Below are positions 11,954-22,964 of a DNA stretch of 64,000 nt, one piece after another. The number at the start of each line of letters is the position of its first letter. Position 1 is the stretch's first letter. The stretch is from Cryptomeria japonica (Eukaryota > Streptophyta > Pinopsida > Cupressales > Cupressaceae), in NCBI RefSeq assembly GCF_030272615.1, contig NC_081410.1, positions 504,360,942 to 504,424,941 of the forward strand, in the 5' to 3' direction. Both the position numbers and the translations under genes were made by a program. The notes under the pieces are model-generated. The model had not been told where the DNA came from and searched no databases. It saw nothing but the letters and a program-made list of their open reading frames with translations.

Positions 11954-12874
11954 CATGATTTAAACTTTACCACTATCGATAAGTTTTTTTATTGAATTTT
12001 AAAAATCGAGACAATCATCAGAATGGTGATTATGGGTTTGATGAAATGAACAAAAAGGAACTTTTGAAGAAGAAAATCTTTTACGGGCACTAATGGCTTG
12101 TTGTATTGCAAGATGATTTTTGAAGTCTTGAATCCTAAGGAGTTCATCCATAGGAGATTTATTATCATTTCCTAGGCCTTCTGTAGTTATTTGTATGGGA
12201 GGATTTATAGGGACTCAAATTTCTTGTTCAAATTCTCCAAGTCCTTGTCCTCTAAAACCTTGTTTTGATATTATGTTAAAGCCACTCCTATAAGATTTTT
12301 TTAATTAAGAAGGTGAGGGAACATTATAATAAATTTTTTTGAAGTTTGTAGTGTAAGGATGTTTAGAAGGGATGAAAGGATTAGTAGATGAAGAAGGAAT
12401 ATCTTGTGGAGAAGGACTTTCCTTTCTTTCATCATGCATATCCTTTTTAGTAGATTGGGAAAGAAGATCCTTATCATCTAATCCCTCATCTTTGATTAGT
12501 GTTATATGTGGAGAGAGATCATGAATTAAATGCATGACATCATCTTCTCTACAAATGTTCTGATGTTTAATATAGGCTCTAGAAGAATAAGGAGGATCTA
12601 GAGAGATGGAAATACCAATGTTTTGACCTTGCCCCCCTTGCTCAAGGGTATGTGTATGAGAAGAAGATGGGGCCATGTTTCTCTTCAATGATTTCTCTCC
12701 ATTAGAGAGATCATTGATAGGATTATTAGCCATTTCTTCATTCACATTAGATACCCTAGGAGAGGTACAAGTATTAGGTTTTTCATTGTTATCTCTAGGA
12801 TTAGGATCTACAAAATCTTTTAGGTGATCTACATATGAAATGAATTTGCCCAAAAACATCCCATAATACAACAT
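11954..12874 (-). pseudogene. Element C gag-like protein remnant with G-patch and zinc knuckle
   Basis: A single minus-strand frame of about 305 codons, open from 12874 to TAA at 12305 and then continuing in the same frame through two more stops. The first ~190 residues are Ser/Pro/Asn-rich with no recognised domain. After the first stop comes a G-patch-like segment (GFNIISKQGFRGQGLGEF, about 12170-12280), then a CX2HX4HX4C zinc knuckle (plus-strand 12011-12052, CSFHQTHNHHSDDC). The same knuckle type occurs in the gag of element A. In A the knuckle precedes the G-patch by over 400 residues; here the G-patch comes first. No capsid-type gag domain is visible. The reading frame is broken, so it is a relic; the protein's role is unknown. 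Confidence 0.65.
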
Positions 12875-13265
12875 ACATGAACAATGAAAGCTTTGAGATC
12901 TAATCTATGAAAAGGAATCAACTTGAAAATTCAAAAAATGCAATATGTCCAAGTGGTATGAATGAGAAGAAGTAACATGAAGTGAAAGAAGTCATTATCC
13001 AACACATGATTATAATAAATGTATGCAAAAAGTAATGTAATCATATGTGAAATAACAAATAGGTCAACTCCATTAATTGCCATGATTAATATTTAAATTT
13101 AAGTCCAAGAAATTTATTTGAAAATAAATTAGGATTTTATAAATAAAACCACTTACTTTATATATTTTTTTAACTTTTGAAAAATGTGAAATGAAAGTTT
13201 GAAAATGAGAATTTGAAAGTTGAGATTTGGGAATTGGTATTTGAATAATTCAAAATTTTAGAAAA
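12875..13265 (-). other. Element C 5' leader, part left of the B insertion
   Basis: AT-rich non-coding leader upstream of the C reading frame. B inserted here after 13270; the leader continues at 45049. Confidence 0.75.
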
Positions 13266-13270
13266 ATGAT
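13266..13270. repeat. Target-site duplication of element B (ATGAT)
   Basis: ATGAT precedes the left LTR of B; the same five bases follow the right LTR at 45044-45048. Element C sequence continues on both sides. Confidence 0.93.
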
Positions 13271-14272
13271 TGTATCGCGTCAAAACGGTTAGTCAAGATT
13301 AGTAAGATTAGAAACCATTACAAATAAAACCATTTTGAAACGATATAAAGGAAGTATGAAAAAGCATAAATGAGAAACATGAATATAAAGAAAGACTTCA
13401 CTCATGATTCTCCCTATGCCATTTTGGTCTTCCTTGTCCTCCTCATCTCCATGAACCACATTACTTTGAGGTTGTCAAATTAATATTGGAAGATTGAGTG
13501 GAGTTAAGTGTGGATTGCTCACACTTGCATAACAAAGTAAGGATATATGGGTAATTATTTGGAGATGCTTATGATGTCAAGAGGACAACACAAGTTTGCA
13601 ATGAAAAAGTGGATCTCAACTAATTTAGGGCAGCATAATGATATGATAAAAATTTGATCCTTGATTGATGGATAGAGACTTCAATTTATAGAGTTGGGAG
13701 CCTAGAAATGGACAGTCAAGATTAAAATGGGTATCAAGGGCTTAGATTGAAAGGGAATGTGGTCCTAGGTTGAAAGGCTCAGCCTTGTGACAAATGTCAC
13801 AAAGGGGAGAGGGTGAGGATCAATGTGGTCCCACAAGTGTGGTCCCAAATTTGTAAGCTTAGCCTTGTGACAAGTGTCACAAGGGGGAGTGGGATGAAAA
13901 GTCAATGTGGTCCCACCTTGGGAAAGGGGGATATGTGCTCACACATGTGTGAGCAACCTAGGAAGAAACAAAATGGATTAATTGGGATAATGAGGGGATT
14001 AGATAATAGGTTTGTAGGAATCACTAAGTTAGCCTAATTAATTATGAATTAATTTAGCTAATTAGGATTAGGGACAAAAATGGAATATTCCATAAAGGTG
14101 AGTTTGATTTATTGAAATAAATCAATATCTACAAGAAGTGGAAAGGGGATATTAATTAAATCTAATTTAATTAATGTAAAGTTAATGGTAAGATAATATG
14201 ATTAATTAAATTAATCATGCGATAAAGATATAATTAATGAAATATTAATTTAGTCAATTTTATGTGTCTACA
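13271..14272 (-). repeat. Element B 3' LTR
   Basis: 1002 bp, from TGTATCGCGTC to ATGTGTCTACA, matching 44027-45043. Mismatches are common in the first 250 bp, mostly C/T and G/A, and rarer further on. TATA-like box in transcription sense CTATAAATT at plus 13683-13691, conserved at 44439-44447. The tract AAAGAGGGGAAAA (minus strand, 14273-14285) borders it. Confidence 0.94.
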
Positions 14273-17080
14273 TTTTCCCCTCTTTGACATAGCATCATGA
14301 AGTGATGTTATGCCAAAGAAGAATAAAATCTAGTGGATAGAAAAGGATAAAGACTAGTAGCATGATGCCCCAGTCACTGGTGAGTTGAGGAAGGATGATG
14401 AGGAAGTCATGGTATGCCCCCTCGAGAGGACATGTGGGTTAAGAACATGGGTGTGCTCTTGAAATAGATTTGAATAAAGAATGAAAGGGAAAAGGGAGGG
14501 ATACGAAAGTTGAATAAATTGAAGCCTCGAGGTGAAACGGGGATATGGAATGAAAGAGGATATGATGGGTTGAATGGAAGGCGATGAAAAAGGATGGGAT
14601 TGTTGTTATGCATTAAGTAGAGAGAAATCATAGGTTTGATTTTGCAAAGGATTATCGACATTACTGATTATAGGAATCAGAATGTAATGAATATCCAATG
14701 TGTGGACTAGACTCGCAGACAATAGGTTATCTAAATGTACACAAGTTCAAAAACACTCGTGGTGGTGTAAATGTGAGACTTGATGGATCATACAAGAGAA
14801 ACCACAAACATGCCATAGCACAAAAACTATGCCCTGATGTACACCAACCCAAACATACCAAGATATAAAATGATCAAGGTAGCCATGAAGAGGTATAGTC
14901 CTAGGACACAAAACAAAATCAAAGCAAAAAGATCATTCAAGCAAACAACTCATGTGGTCAACAAAAATCTCTTGCCAAGAGTAGAACATGGATTTGGATA
15001 AGATAATAGTCATGGGAAGGATTCATTCCGATGGGAACTGATGATAAGATAGATTGATGATAGGACATAGATTAATTTGACTGGGAGAGATGCTAGTCAA
15101 GAGGATCTCTGCTTGGATTTTGTTAACATATTGTGGATAGGTGCTTGGATTATACATGAGTCTAGGTAAGCTCAGATGGATGGGAAAAAGCTCAGACTAA
15201 TGAGAATATTTGGATTCGCAAAAGTGGATTAAAGGTCATCATTACAAGGCGAAAGGAGGCGACAATAGGATGAAAGTGAACGATGAGAGAAAAAGGAGAA
15301 TGATAAGCTAGTGTGTACCCTTAGCTCATGCAGGAAATACTATGCAACTATAGTATTGTGATGCCTTCGATTGATATTGTGCAATTCATCAATATAGGGT
15401 TGGTGCAATCTGGAGCAATTGGTTGAATTGCCCCAGTTTTTAGTCAAAGTGTGACAATTGATGTTAGTTGGTCGATCGGACAGGATAAAGTCTAAGTATT
15501 TGAGTCAAAGTGACATGTTGAGACTTAGATTATTGATTGAATTGCCCAATGAAGTCAAGCTCTATGAGTCAAATTACCCATTGACACTTAGAGAATTGAT
15601 GTAATTGTCTGTTTGGATTGTGTTTGATTGGTTGACCAATTGACAATTGGGTTTCAAAGACAAACACAACAACTTGTGGTTGTGTACAAGATGACCTAGA
15701 TGATAAAGGGATACATAGATTGACCAAGGAGATGGATAATGATGTAGGTTATGTAGCAATGATGACCTGGATAGGGAGGGTGAGGGGAGTAAGCTATGTA
15801 TGACTGATATGTAGTAATATGGATTGATGGATGGACGAAATGCAATGGTAGGATATGTTCTGCTCTTGACTGAGATATTGGAAACCAAGGTTGAGAGTTA
15901 CACTTATTACAAACAAGGAATATTCCCCTCCATTCTGGTGCACATACTGATGGTTGAGGTATATGTTGTAGTCAATAAGCCATAGTTATCCATGACTTTA
16001 CATTTTTGCATAGGATCTCATAGCTTAGTGAACTTCCCATGTAGACACCATTAGTATTTTCCCCATAACTTCATTGGAACAATCCACATACATAAAACAA
16101 AGAAAAGATACCACGAACCATCCTGGCCATTCTAATCTCTTGTGGATATCATTGAGTGACATAGGAACATGATGTAAATCAGTAAAAGACAAAAGCACTA
16201 TCAAAAGTCGAATAACCAAAGAATCTTCTTGACAAAAGATGTGTCATCATGTCTTGTTGTAAGGAAGGATGCATCCTTGTTAAGACAATTGTTTGATGTT
16301 TAGCCTAGGCAATTGACCATTGTGAATTAATTGATAGTTTGTCTTGTTTGAGTATTTGATTTGCAGGCTCAATTTGTTTTCACGTCTGATTTAATGTTTG
16401 TGTGAACAAGAATCAATTTATTGCAAAGTTTTTGATTGATTTTTGTGATGTTTTTGGATTTATTTTAAGTCTTTGCAAATGTTTTTGGATTATTTTGAAA
16501 TTTTAGGAACGTTTTTTAATCTTATTTTGAGGTTTTACGAATGTTTTTGGTCTTATTTTAAGGTTTTACGAATGTTTTTGGTCTTTTTTAAGGCTTTACG
16601 AATGTTTTTGGTCTTTTTTAAGGCTTTACGAATGTTTTGGGGATTATTTCAGGACGTTTTTTGATTGAGTAACTTAGTGAATCACAAGCATGGAGAATCC
16701 ACTCCCATAATTAGGTTAACAAAGTTACCCCCAATTAGGCGTTGGTATGAAATAGTAATGTGGGACATATGAGGTAATAACCTTGATTGCATATCAATAA
16801 CAAGCCATGATAGATATGATGTATGAGTGGATGCAACAGATGTGATCGCAACAAGTCTGAATGACAATGGAGCTACAATCTTTATGAATGGTGCCTATTT
16901 GCCAAGTTTTCACCACCATACTTATCCAAGGTGCCACCAAAGTGGTTTTCACCATTTGGATGAATGATTTTTCTTTACTATTTTGCTTGATTTTTTTTTT
17001 TTTTTGTACTTTTTTTCAAGACTTTTTCTGAATGTTTTTGGTATTTTCTGATATTTGACAAGCCTAATGTTCTGCACAGC
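14273..17080 (-). other. Element B 3' non-coding region with purine tract
   Basis: It begins with the purine tract at 14273-14285 and aligns with 22965-25445 of element A. Shared features, left to right: the motif GGTATGCCCCCTCGAGAG (14411-14428), a CAATTG-rich stretch (about 15370-15640), a block containing GTGAACTTCCCATGTAGACACC (about 15951-16080), a T-rich tandem repeat (16438-16640), and a block with TTTTCACCA...GGTGCCACC (16825-16980). Minus-strand frames here (for example 15574-15888) show no protein motif and are not matched by frames in A. Confidence 0.75.
16438..16645. repeat. T-rich tandem repeat, ~30-36-bp unit
   Basis: About six units of the type GAATGTTTTTGGTCTTTTTTA followed by AGGCTTTAC. 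It lies just downstream of pol in element B. Elements A (24890-25020) and D (60600-60735) have arrays of different unit sequence in this region. Confidence 0.8.
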
Positions 17081-20000
17081 TTATGTATGGAACTTTTTGA
17101 GATGCATGTTGTTGATCGGATCTGCCAATGGTTCTCCTTCTGAAGTTGCTAGCTGATATGCCCCAGACCTGAAGGCTGCAGTGATGACATATGGACCCAA
17201 CCAATTGGATTCAAATTTGCCCCAGTTTTCTCTATTTGGTTGATTGTGAGGATTCTCTTTGAGAACAAGATGTCCTACTTCAAATATGTGAGGTATGCCC
17301 CTGTGATTGTAGCTTCTGCTCATGCATTGTTGATATGCTTTTAGGTGATTGTAGGAAGTCTGGCGCTTCTCATCAAGCAGTTCCAAGTCTTGAAGACGTG
17401 AGACTCAATACTCTTCATCATTAATCAAATTGTGCAAGGAAACCCGTAGGGATGGTAATTCTACCTCAATAGGAAAGATATCCTCTGCTCCATATACAAG
17501 TGAGTATGGGGTTGCACCTGTAGGGGTTCGAATGCTAGTTTGATATGCCCATAATGCTGGATTCAAACGAATGTGCCAATCTCGATCGGCATCATTGACT
17601 GTCTTCTTTAGGATCCTCAATGTGTTATTGTTTGAGGCTTCTACTTGACCATTTTCTTGTGAGTAATATGGGGTTGAGAAACAATGTTGGATATGAAACT
17701 TGTTGTAGAGTTCACAGACATCCTAATTTTTGAAGGGAAGCTCGTTATTTGTGATGATGGACATGGGTACACCATACCAACAGATGATGTAATTGAGAAT
17801 GAATGAAGCAATTTGTTTGTCGATTACTTGGGTAAGTGGAGTGACTTCGATCCACTTGGTGAAGTATTCAGTGGCGGTAATGATGAATTTGTGACCACTA
17901 GATGAAGATGGATGAGTTTTACCCATAAGGTCTAGTCCCCACTGACAAAAGGGTCATGGTGTTGTGATGGGTTGTAGTTCCTGCGTTGGTGCATGTATCA
18001 AATCTCTGTGTACTTGGCACTTCTTGCACTTTTTGACAAAGTAGTAGGAGTCTTTTTCCATAGAGGGCCAAGCCAATAGTATCCTGCTCGCATGATCTTT
18101 TTAGCTAATGAAGGGCCACTTGAAAGAGCCCCATAGATACCTTCATGTACTTCTACTAAAGTTGTGGCCACCTCACCTTTCTCTAAACATCAGAGGAGAG
18201 TACCATCGAGACCTTGTCAATATAGGGTTTCAACAATGATGGTGTATCGGGCGGATTGGTGTATGAAGGTTTTTCGTTGGTTGTTTGATTGGTTTGATGG
18301 AAGGATTTGGTCACGTAGGTAAGCGTAAAACTCACCATACCATGAGGAATCAAGACCAATGAGGTGACATACCATCTCAGATTATGGGATATCATAAGAA
18401 GGGATCCAAAGTTGTTCTACTAAGAACTTGCAGCGTGTTGAGTTTTGTGGAAGATCAAGAAGAGAGGCTATTGTAGCCATTGCATCTACAACTCTGTTTT
18501 GTTCTCGAGGAATCTGATTAAAGGTGTTAGCTATGAATAATTCCTTGAAAGTGTCAACCATTTTCTTGTAAGGAATGAGCTTATCATCCTTAGTTTTGGT
18601 ATTCATCATTAACTTGTCGGATGACCAACTGTGAATTGCCATATACTTGTAGCTCCTTTAAGTTCCATTGCACTGCCATTCGAAGTCCTGCGATTAAGGC
18701 CTCATATTCTGCTACATTGTTTGTGCATGGGAATGTGAGCTTGTATGACTTTGGGATGCTATCACCTTGAGGTTTGATAAAAATAATACCAGCTCCAGAA
18801 CCATGCCTAGTGTATGACCCATCAAAATATAGCTTCCAATGTTGTGCTGGCATGACTGTGAATATTTCATCATCTGGAAAATTTGAGATGAGTGGTACTT
18901 TAGCCAACTAATCTACAATGACTTTCCCTTTGATTGCCTTTCGATCTACATACTCAATATCAAACTTACTAAGGATCATAACCCATTTTGCTAAGTGGCC
19001 TGCTAGTGCTGCTTTACTAAGTAGGTACTTGAGTGGATCTATCTTGGCAATGAGTTGTATCTTGTGTGTCATCATGTAATGTCTCTATTTTTTTGCTGCT
19101 AATATCACTGCGAGATAATCTCTTTCAATTGGGGTATAATTGAGCTCATACCCTACTAGTGTCCTGGAGATGTAGTGTACTACACATTCCTTTCCTTTTG
19201 CATTATGTTGTGATAGTAATACCCCTAAGGTCGTAGTTGTAACTGATATGTATAACAATAATGGTCTATCTGGAGATGGTGGTGTTAGTAATGGTGTTGT
19301 CATCAGGTAGTCCTTTAGCTGCTAGAACGCTTGTTGGGAGTTCTCTTCCCATTTGAAACGAGCATTCTTATGTAGTAGATGCATGAAGGGATGACATTTA
19401 TCGACCAACTATGCAATAAACCGACGGATTGACCGTAGCCTCCCTTGCGATGTTCTTAACTGGTTAATATTCTTAGGAGGTGGCATCTCCATGATTGCTT
19501 TGACTTTTGTAGGATCAACCTCAATTCCCTTGTTTGATACAATGTATCCTAAGAGCTTCCCGGAGGTCACTCCAAAGACACATTTCTTTTGGATTTAGAC
19601 AAACGTTATATTGTTCCAATCTGGTGAAAATTTTGTCTAGCACAATGAGGCGACTCTCTCTTGTTAATGATTTAGCGAGTAAATCATCTACATTGTCTTC
19701 CATTAGTGTATGCATCATGTCATGGAAGATAGTAGTAATTTCCCATTGATATGTAGCTCCTTTATTCTTGAGACTGAATGGAATTGCATTCCAACAGTAT
19801 ATACCCCATGGGCATGTAAAAGTTATTTTGTGTTGATCCTTTCGGGCGATCTTGATATGAGTGTATCCTGAAAAACCCATCCATGAGAGATAGCATTGCA
19901 TGTCCTGATGTTAGGTCCACGATCATATCAATGTTGGGTAGAGGAAAGTCATCCTTAGGACATGCTTTGTTTAGATCTCTGAAATCTATATAGATACAGA

Positions 20001-21087
20001 TGCCGCCAGTCAGTTTTCCTATTGGTACGATGTTGGATATTCATTCTGCATAGTCAATAGGTCTGATCAAACCAGCGTCTAACAACTTCTTGGGTTCCAC
20101 TTTTATTAAGAGTGCGATTTGAGGATGCATCTTCCTTAGCTTTTGTTTTACTGGTTTGGCTCCTTCTACGACTATCAAATGATGCATTAATAGATCTGGA
20201 TCTATTACAGGTACATCTACATAGGACCATGGAAAATTGATTTGTCGCTTTTTGAAGAACTCTGCAAAATTAGGATCTTCTTCTGGAGTCAATGAAGAAG
20301 CTAGGTTTATGATTCAAGGATTTTTTTATGTTCCCAGCTTTATTTCCTTTGTTTCCTCCACAGGAATAGATGTTCATTCCTAATTTGTGCTGAAGGGAAG
20401 AATGTCAAACCTTTCATCCTCAGGCACCTTATAGAGGTTTTCACCTTTGGATGCGCTCTTTGTTTTTACTTTTTTGGGATCTAGAAGTGCCACAATGCGA
20501 TTTTCACTAGAAGATCCATCTTTTATTGTTATATTTTTGCAGTTGAAAGGTTTGGCATTCACTCCAAAGTAAGTTGTGTTGTTGGGTTCAATATCAAATC
20601 CAACCTTGTGATCCCCACTTGGTATGTTATCTTGTAATTCGAGAAAGTCAACGGTCGCCTCATAATTTTGGAAAGTGTCAAGGCATAGGGGATCTTGTTG
20701 GTTCCAGTCAATGAGTTCAAGGTTGATTATTGGCATGGCCTCATCAATTAGGTTAAGCTCATATGATGCATTAGTTACGGTTAAAATGGAGGTATCAAGG
20801 TCATTGTCAGTACTATCCTCTTCGTAATTGTGCTTGGGAGGTGACCTATCTCTAGTAGAAGTATCCTCATCATCTGGAAACCAAAATATCTTAATCCATG
20901 CATCACCTTTAATACTTTTGTCTACAAGAGTACTAGGAGAATCCTCTTCAGATTCATGTGAAGCCAAAGAACCCCATTCGTATTCATGTGAATCTATCTT
21001 GGAATCACTTGGTATAACTCTATCACTGTATATTATAGGGATGCCTCCGGTTGTGAAAGTTTTGGTTGTTGGCATTGCACACTCTAA
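17081..21087 (-). pseudogene. Element B pol: RT, RNase H, second RNase H and integrase, decayed
   Basis: The continuation of the B polyprotein after the E/A insertion. In minus order: acidic pol N-terminal part (21087-20380), RT (about 20292-19500), first RNase H (19303-19085), second archaeal-type RNase H (18907-18400, with LYFDGSYTRHGSGAG), integrase zinc region (about 18170-18000), integrase core (17926-17500) and C-terminal part ending MHLKKFHT (17081). It aligns with the intact A pol along its length. Damage includes several stops and frameshifts and an RT active site reading NVDD instead of YVDD (near 19690). The integrase tail keeps the Lys codon where A has a TGA. No function is expected. 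Confidence 0.92.
21083..21087. repeat. Target-site duplication of solo LTR E (TCTAA)
   Basis: TCTAA at 21083-21087 is repeated at 37998-38002. Removing E and one copy rejoins the B reading frame on the minus strand across the junction (...PATL|LECAMPTT...), which independently supports these ends. Confidence 0.85.
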
Positions 21088-21088
21088 T

Positions 21089-21093
21089 GGTAG
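21089..21093. repeat. Target-site duplication of element A (GGTAG)
   Basis: GGTAG precedes the left end of A; the same five bases follow its right end at 37201-37205. Both lie within LTR E, six bases from its start. Confidence 0.96.
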
Positions 21094-22964
21094 TGATGCT
21101 CTGCAAAAAGGATTAGAAAATCTGTTTGATGGCAACACACACAAGAGCACAAGAAACAAACGTTAGTGTTAGCAACAAAAGATTATCCTAAACAGGCATA
21201 TCAAGAGAGATATTAAGCATGAAATAGAAAGCATATAAACATAAAATGAAATAGCTAATCAAGATGCTCATAGTTGCTCCTCCCTTGTTCCTCTCCTCTC
21301 CAAGTCCCAAATGAGTGTAGCTCTCAGCAGCTTTTTGCACTATGGATGCTTATGGAGGATTGAGATTTAATACTAAGCTTCAAATATGAAATGAAAAGCT
21401 AAATACTATGCTAGAGTAGATAGTGATGCTATGAAAAAGCTCTATGCTAATGCCAGTATAACAACAATACTCTAAAATGCTTCTCCTTTTGCTTGAGGAG
21501 AAGGGTTCTATTTATAGAAGAAATGGGGAAATGAAGGGTTAAGATTGAATGGTTTAATCAAGGGCCAAGTTTGAAAGTTGGGGATCCATGTGCACAATTG
21601 GCACCAATAAAATGGTGACAAGTGTCAACATAGGATTGGGTTGAGAGAAGAGGTTGGAGGCATTAAAGGCCTGAGAAGACCTCATGGTTATCTAGAAGGT
21701 AAGGGTCAAGTCTAAATTAAGATTACCCATTGGATTAAGAGTTAATCCAAGGATAAACCTTTGTGCAAATGTTTAAGAGGTAATCATGGTCAAAGCATTA
21801 ATGGCCTGATGAGACCTTTGGGTTGGGTAGAGGTTGAGTCAAAACAAATGTTTTAACCATGTGGGAGGGTTGAATTAACCATTAATGGTTATTGGAGACT
21901 TTGGGGATTAAGTGGTTGAAGGTTGAAAGCCTTCAATGGTTATCAAAGACTTTGAGCCATTTAGTGGTTGAAGGTTGGAAGCTTTCAAAGGTTATCCAAG
22001 ACTTTGAGGGTTAATTTGTTGAACACACAAAGCATTAATTGCTTTTCAAAGACTTTGGAGTCTTTGAGAAGTGACTCCAATTTGCTTAGGAATGTGACAA
22101 TATTTAAGGGATGAATTTAGGCTAATTAGGAAGGGTTTAGAAGAATCTAGAAGGGGTTTAGGCATACAAGTGGATTTTGTAGGAAAATGCAAGTGGGAGA
22201 AATTTTGGTATTTTCAATTAAAATAAAATCATTTATTTCAATTAAATGGTGTAAGTTGAATTTGGATAAATATTTAAATAAATATTAATTTATTTAAATG
22301 AGAAAAAGAAGATAAAGCATTAAAATGCTTGAAGACTTTGAGGGAAACCATTAAAGGCTTGAAGACTTTAAGGAAAACCATTAAAGTCTTAAGAAGATTA
22401 TAGAAGGAAGCCATCAAGTTTGAAGACTTTAAAGCCATCAAGTTTGACTACTTTAAGGGAAACCATTAAAGGTTTCAAGTGGGTGAGGATAAATAGGATT
22501 TTAAATAAATAATTTATTTAAAATAGTTGTGCAACTTGCTTTTGTAGGAAAATACAAGTGGGTGGAGGATAAAGGTGATTTTAAATAAATGATTTATTTA
22601 AAATAATTGTGCAACTTGTATTTGTAGGAAAATGCAAGTGGGTAGAGGATAAAGGTGATTTAAATAAATGTTAATTTATTTAAATGTGAGAGGTGGGATT
22701 TTGGGGGATTTAAATAAATATTAATTTATTTAAATGTGAGAGAATATTTTAATTAAATAAATATGATTTATTTATTTAATTAATGGTCTGAATTTGGTTA
22801 AGTGAATTAAATCAAATAAATTGAATAATTTATTTAATTAATAGGAGAAGAGGGTTAAGATGAATTAATTAAATATTAATTTAATTAATTATTAATTGAT
22901 GGTTAAATAATCAAATAAATACTAAGTATTCATTTAATTAAGTGGACAGATTTATGTGACTACA
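21094..22964 (-). repeat. Element A 3' LTR
   Basis: 1871 bp, plus-strand TGATGCTCTGC... to ...TGTGACTACA. Compared by eye with 35445-37200 it shows no clear substitution; the only difference is a net 115 bp present here (in about 22345-22465) and absent from the right copy. TATA-like box in transcription sense CTATAAATAG at plus 21508-21517. The U3 part is rich in CATTAAAGG/AAGACTTT short repeats and in ATTTAAATAAAT palindromes (22260-22900). Confidence 0.97.

Noticed and set aside
13813-14037. 74-codon plus frame also found at 44569-44808
   Set aside because: Its recurrence is explained by its position inside the two LTRs of B.
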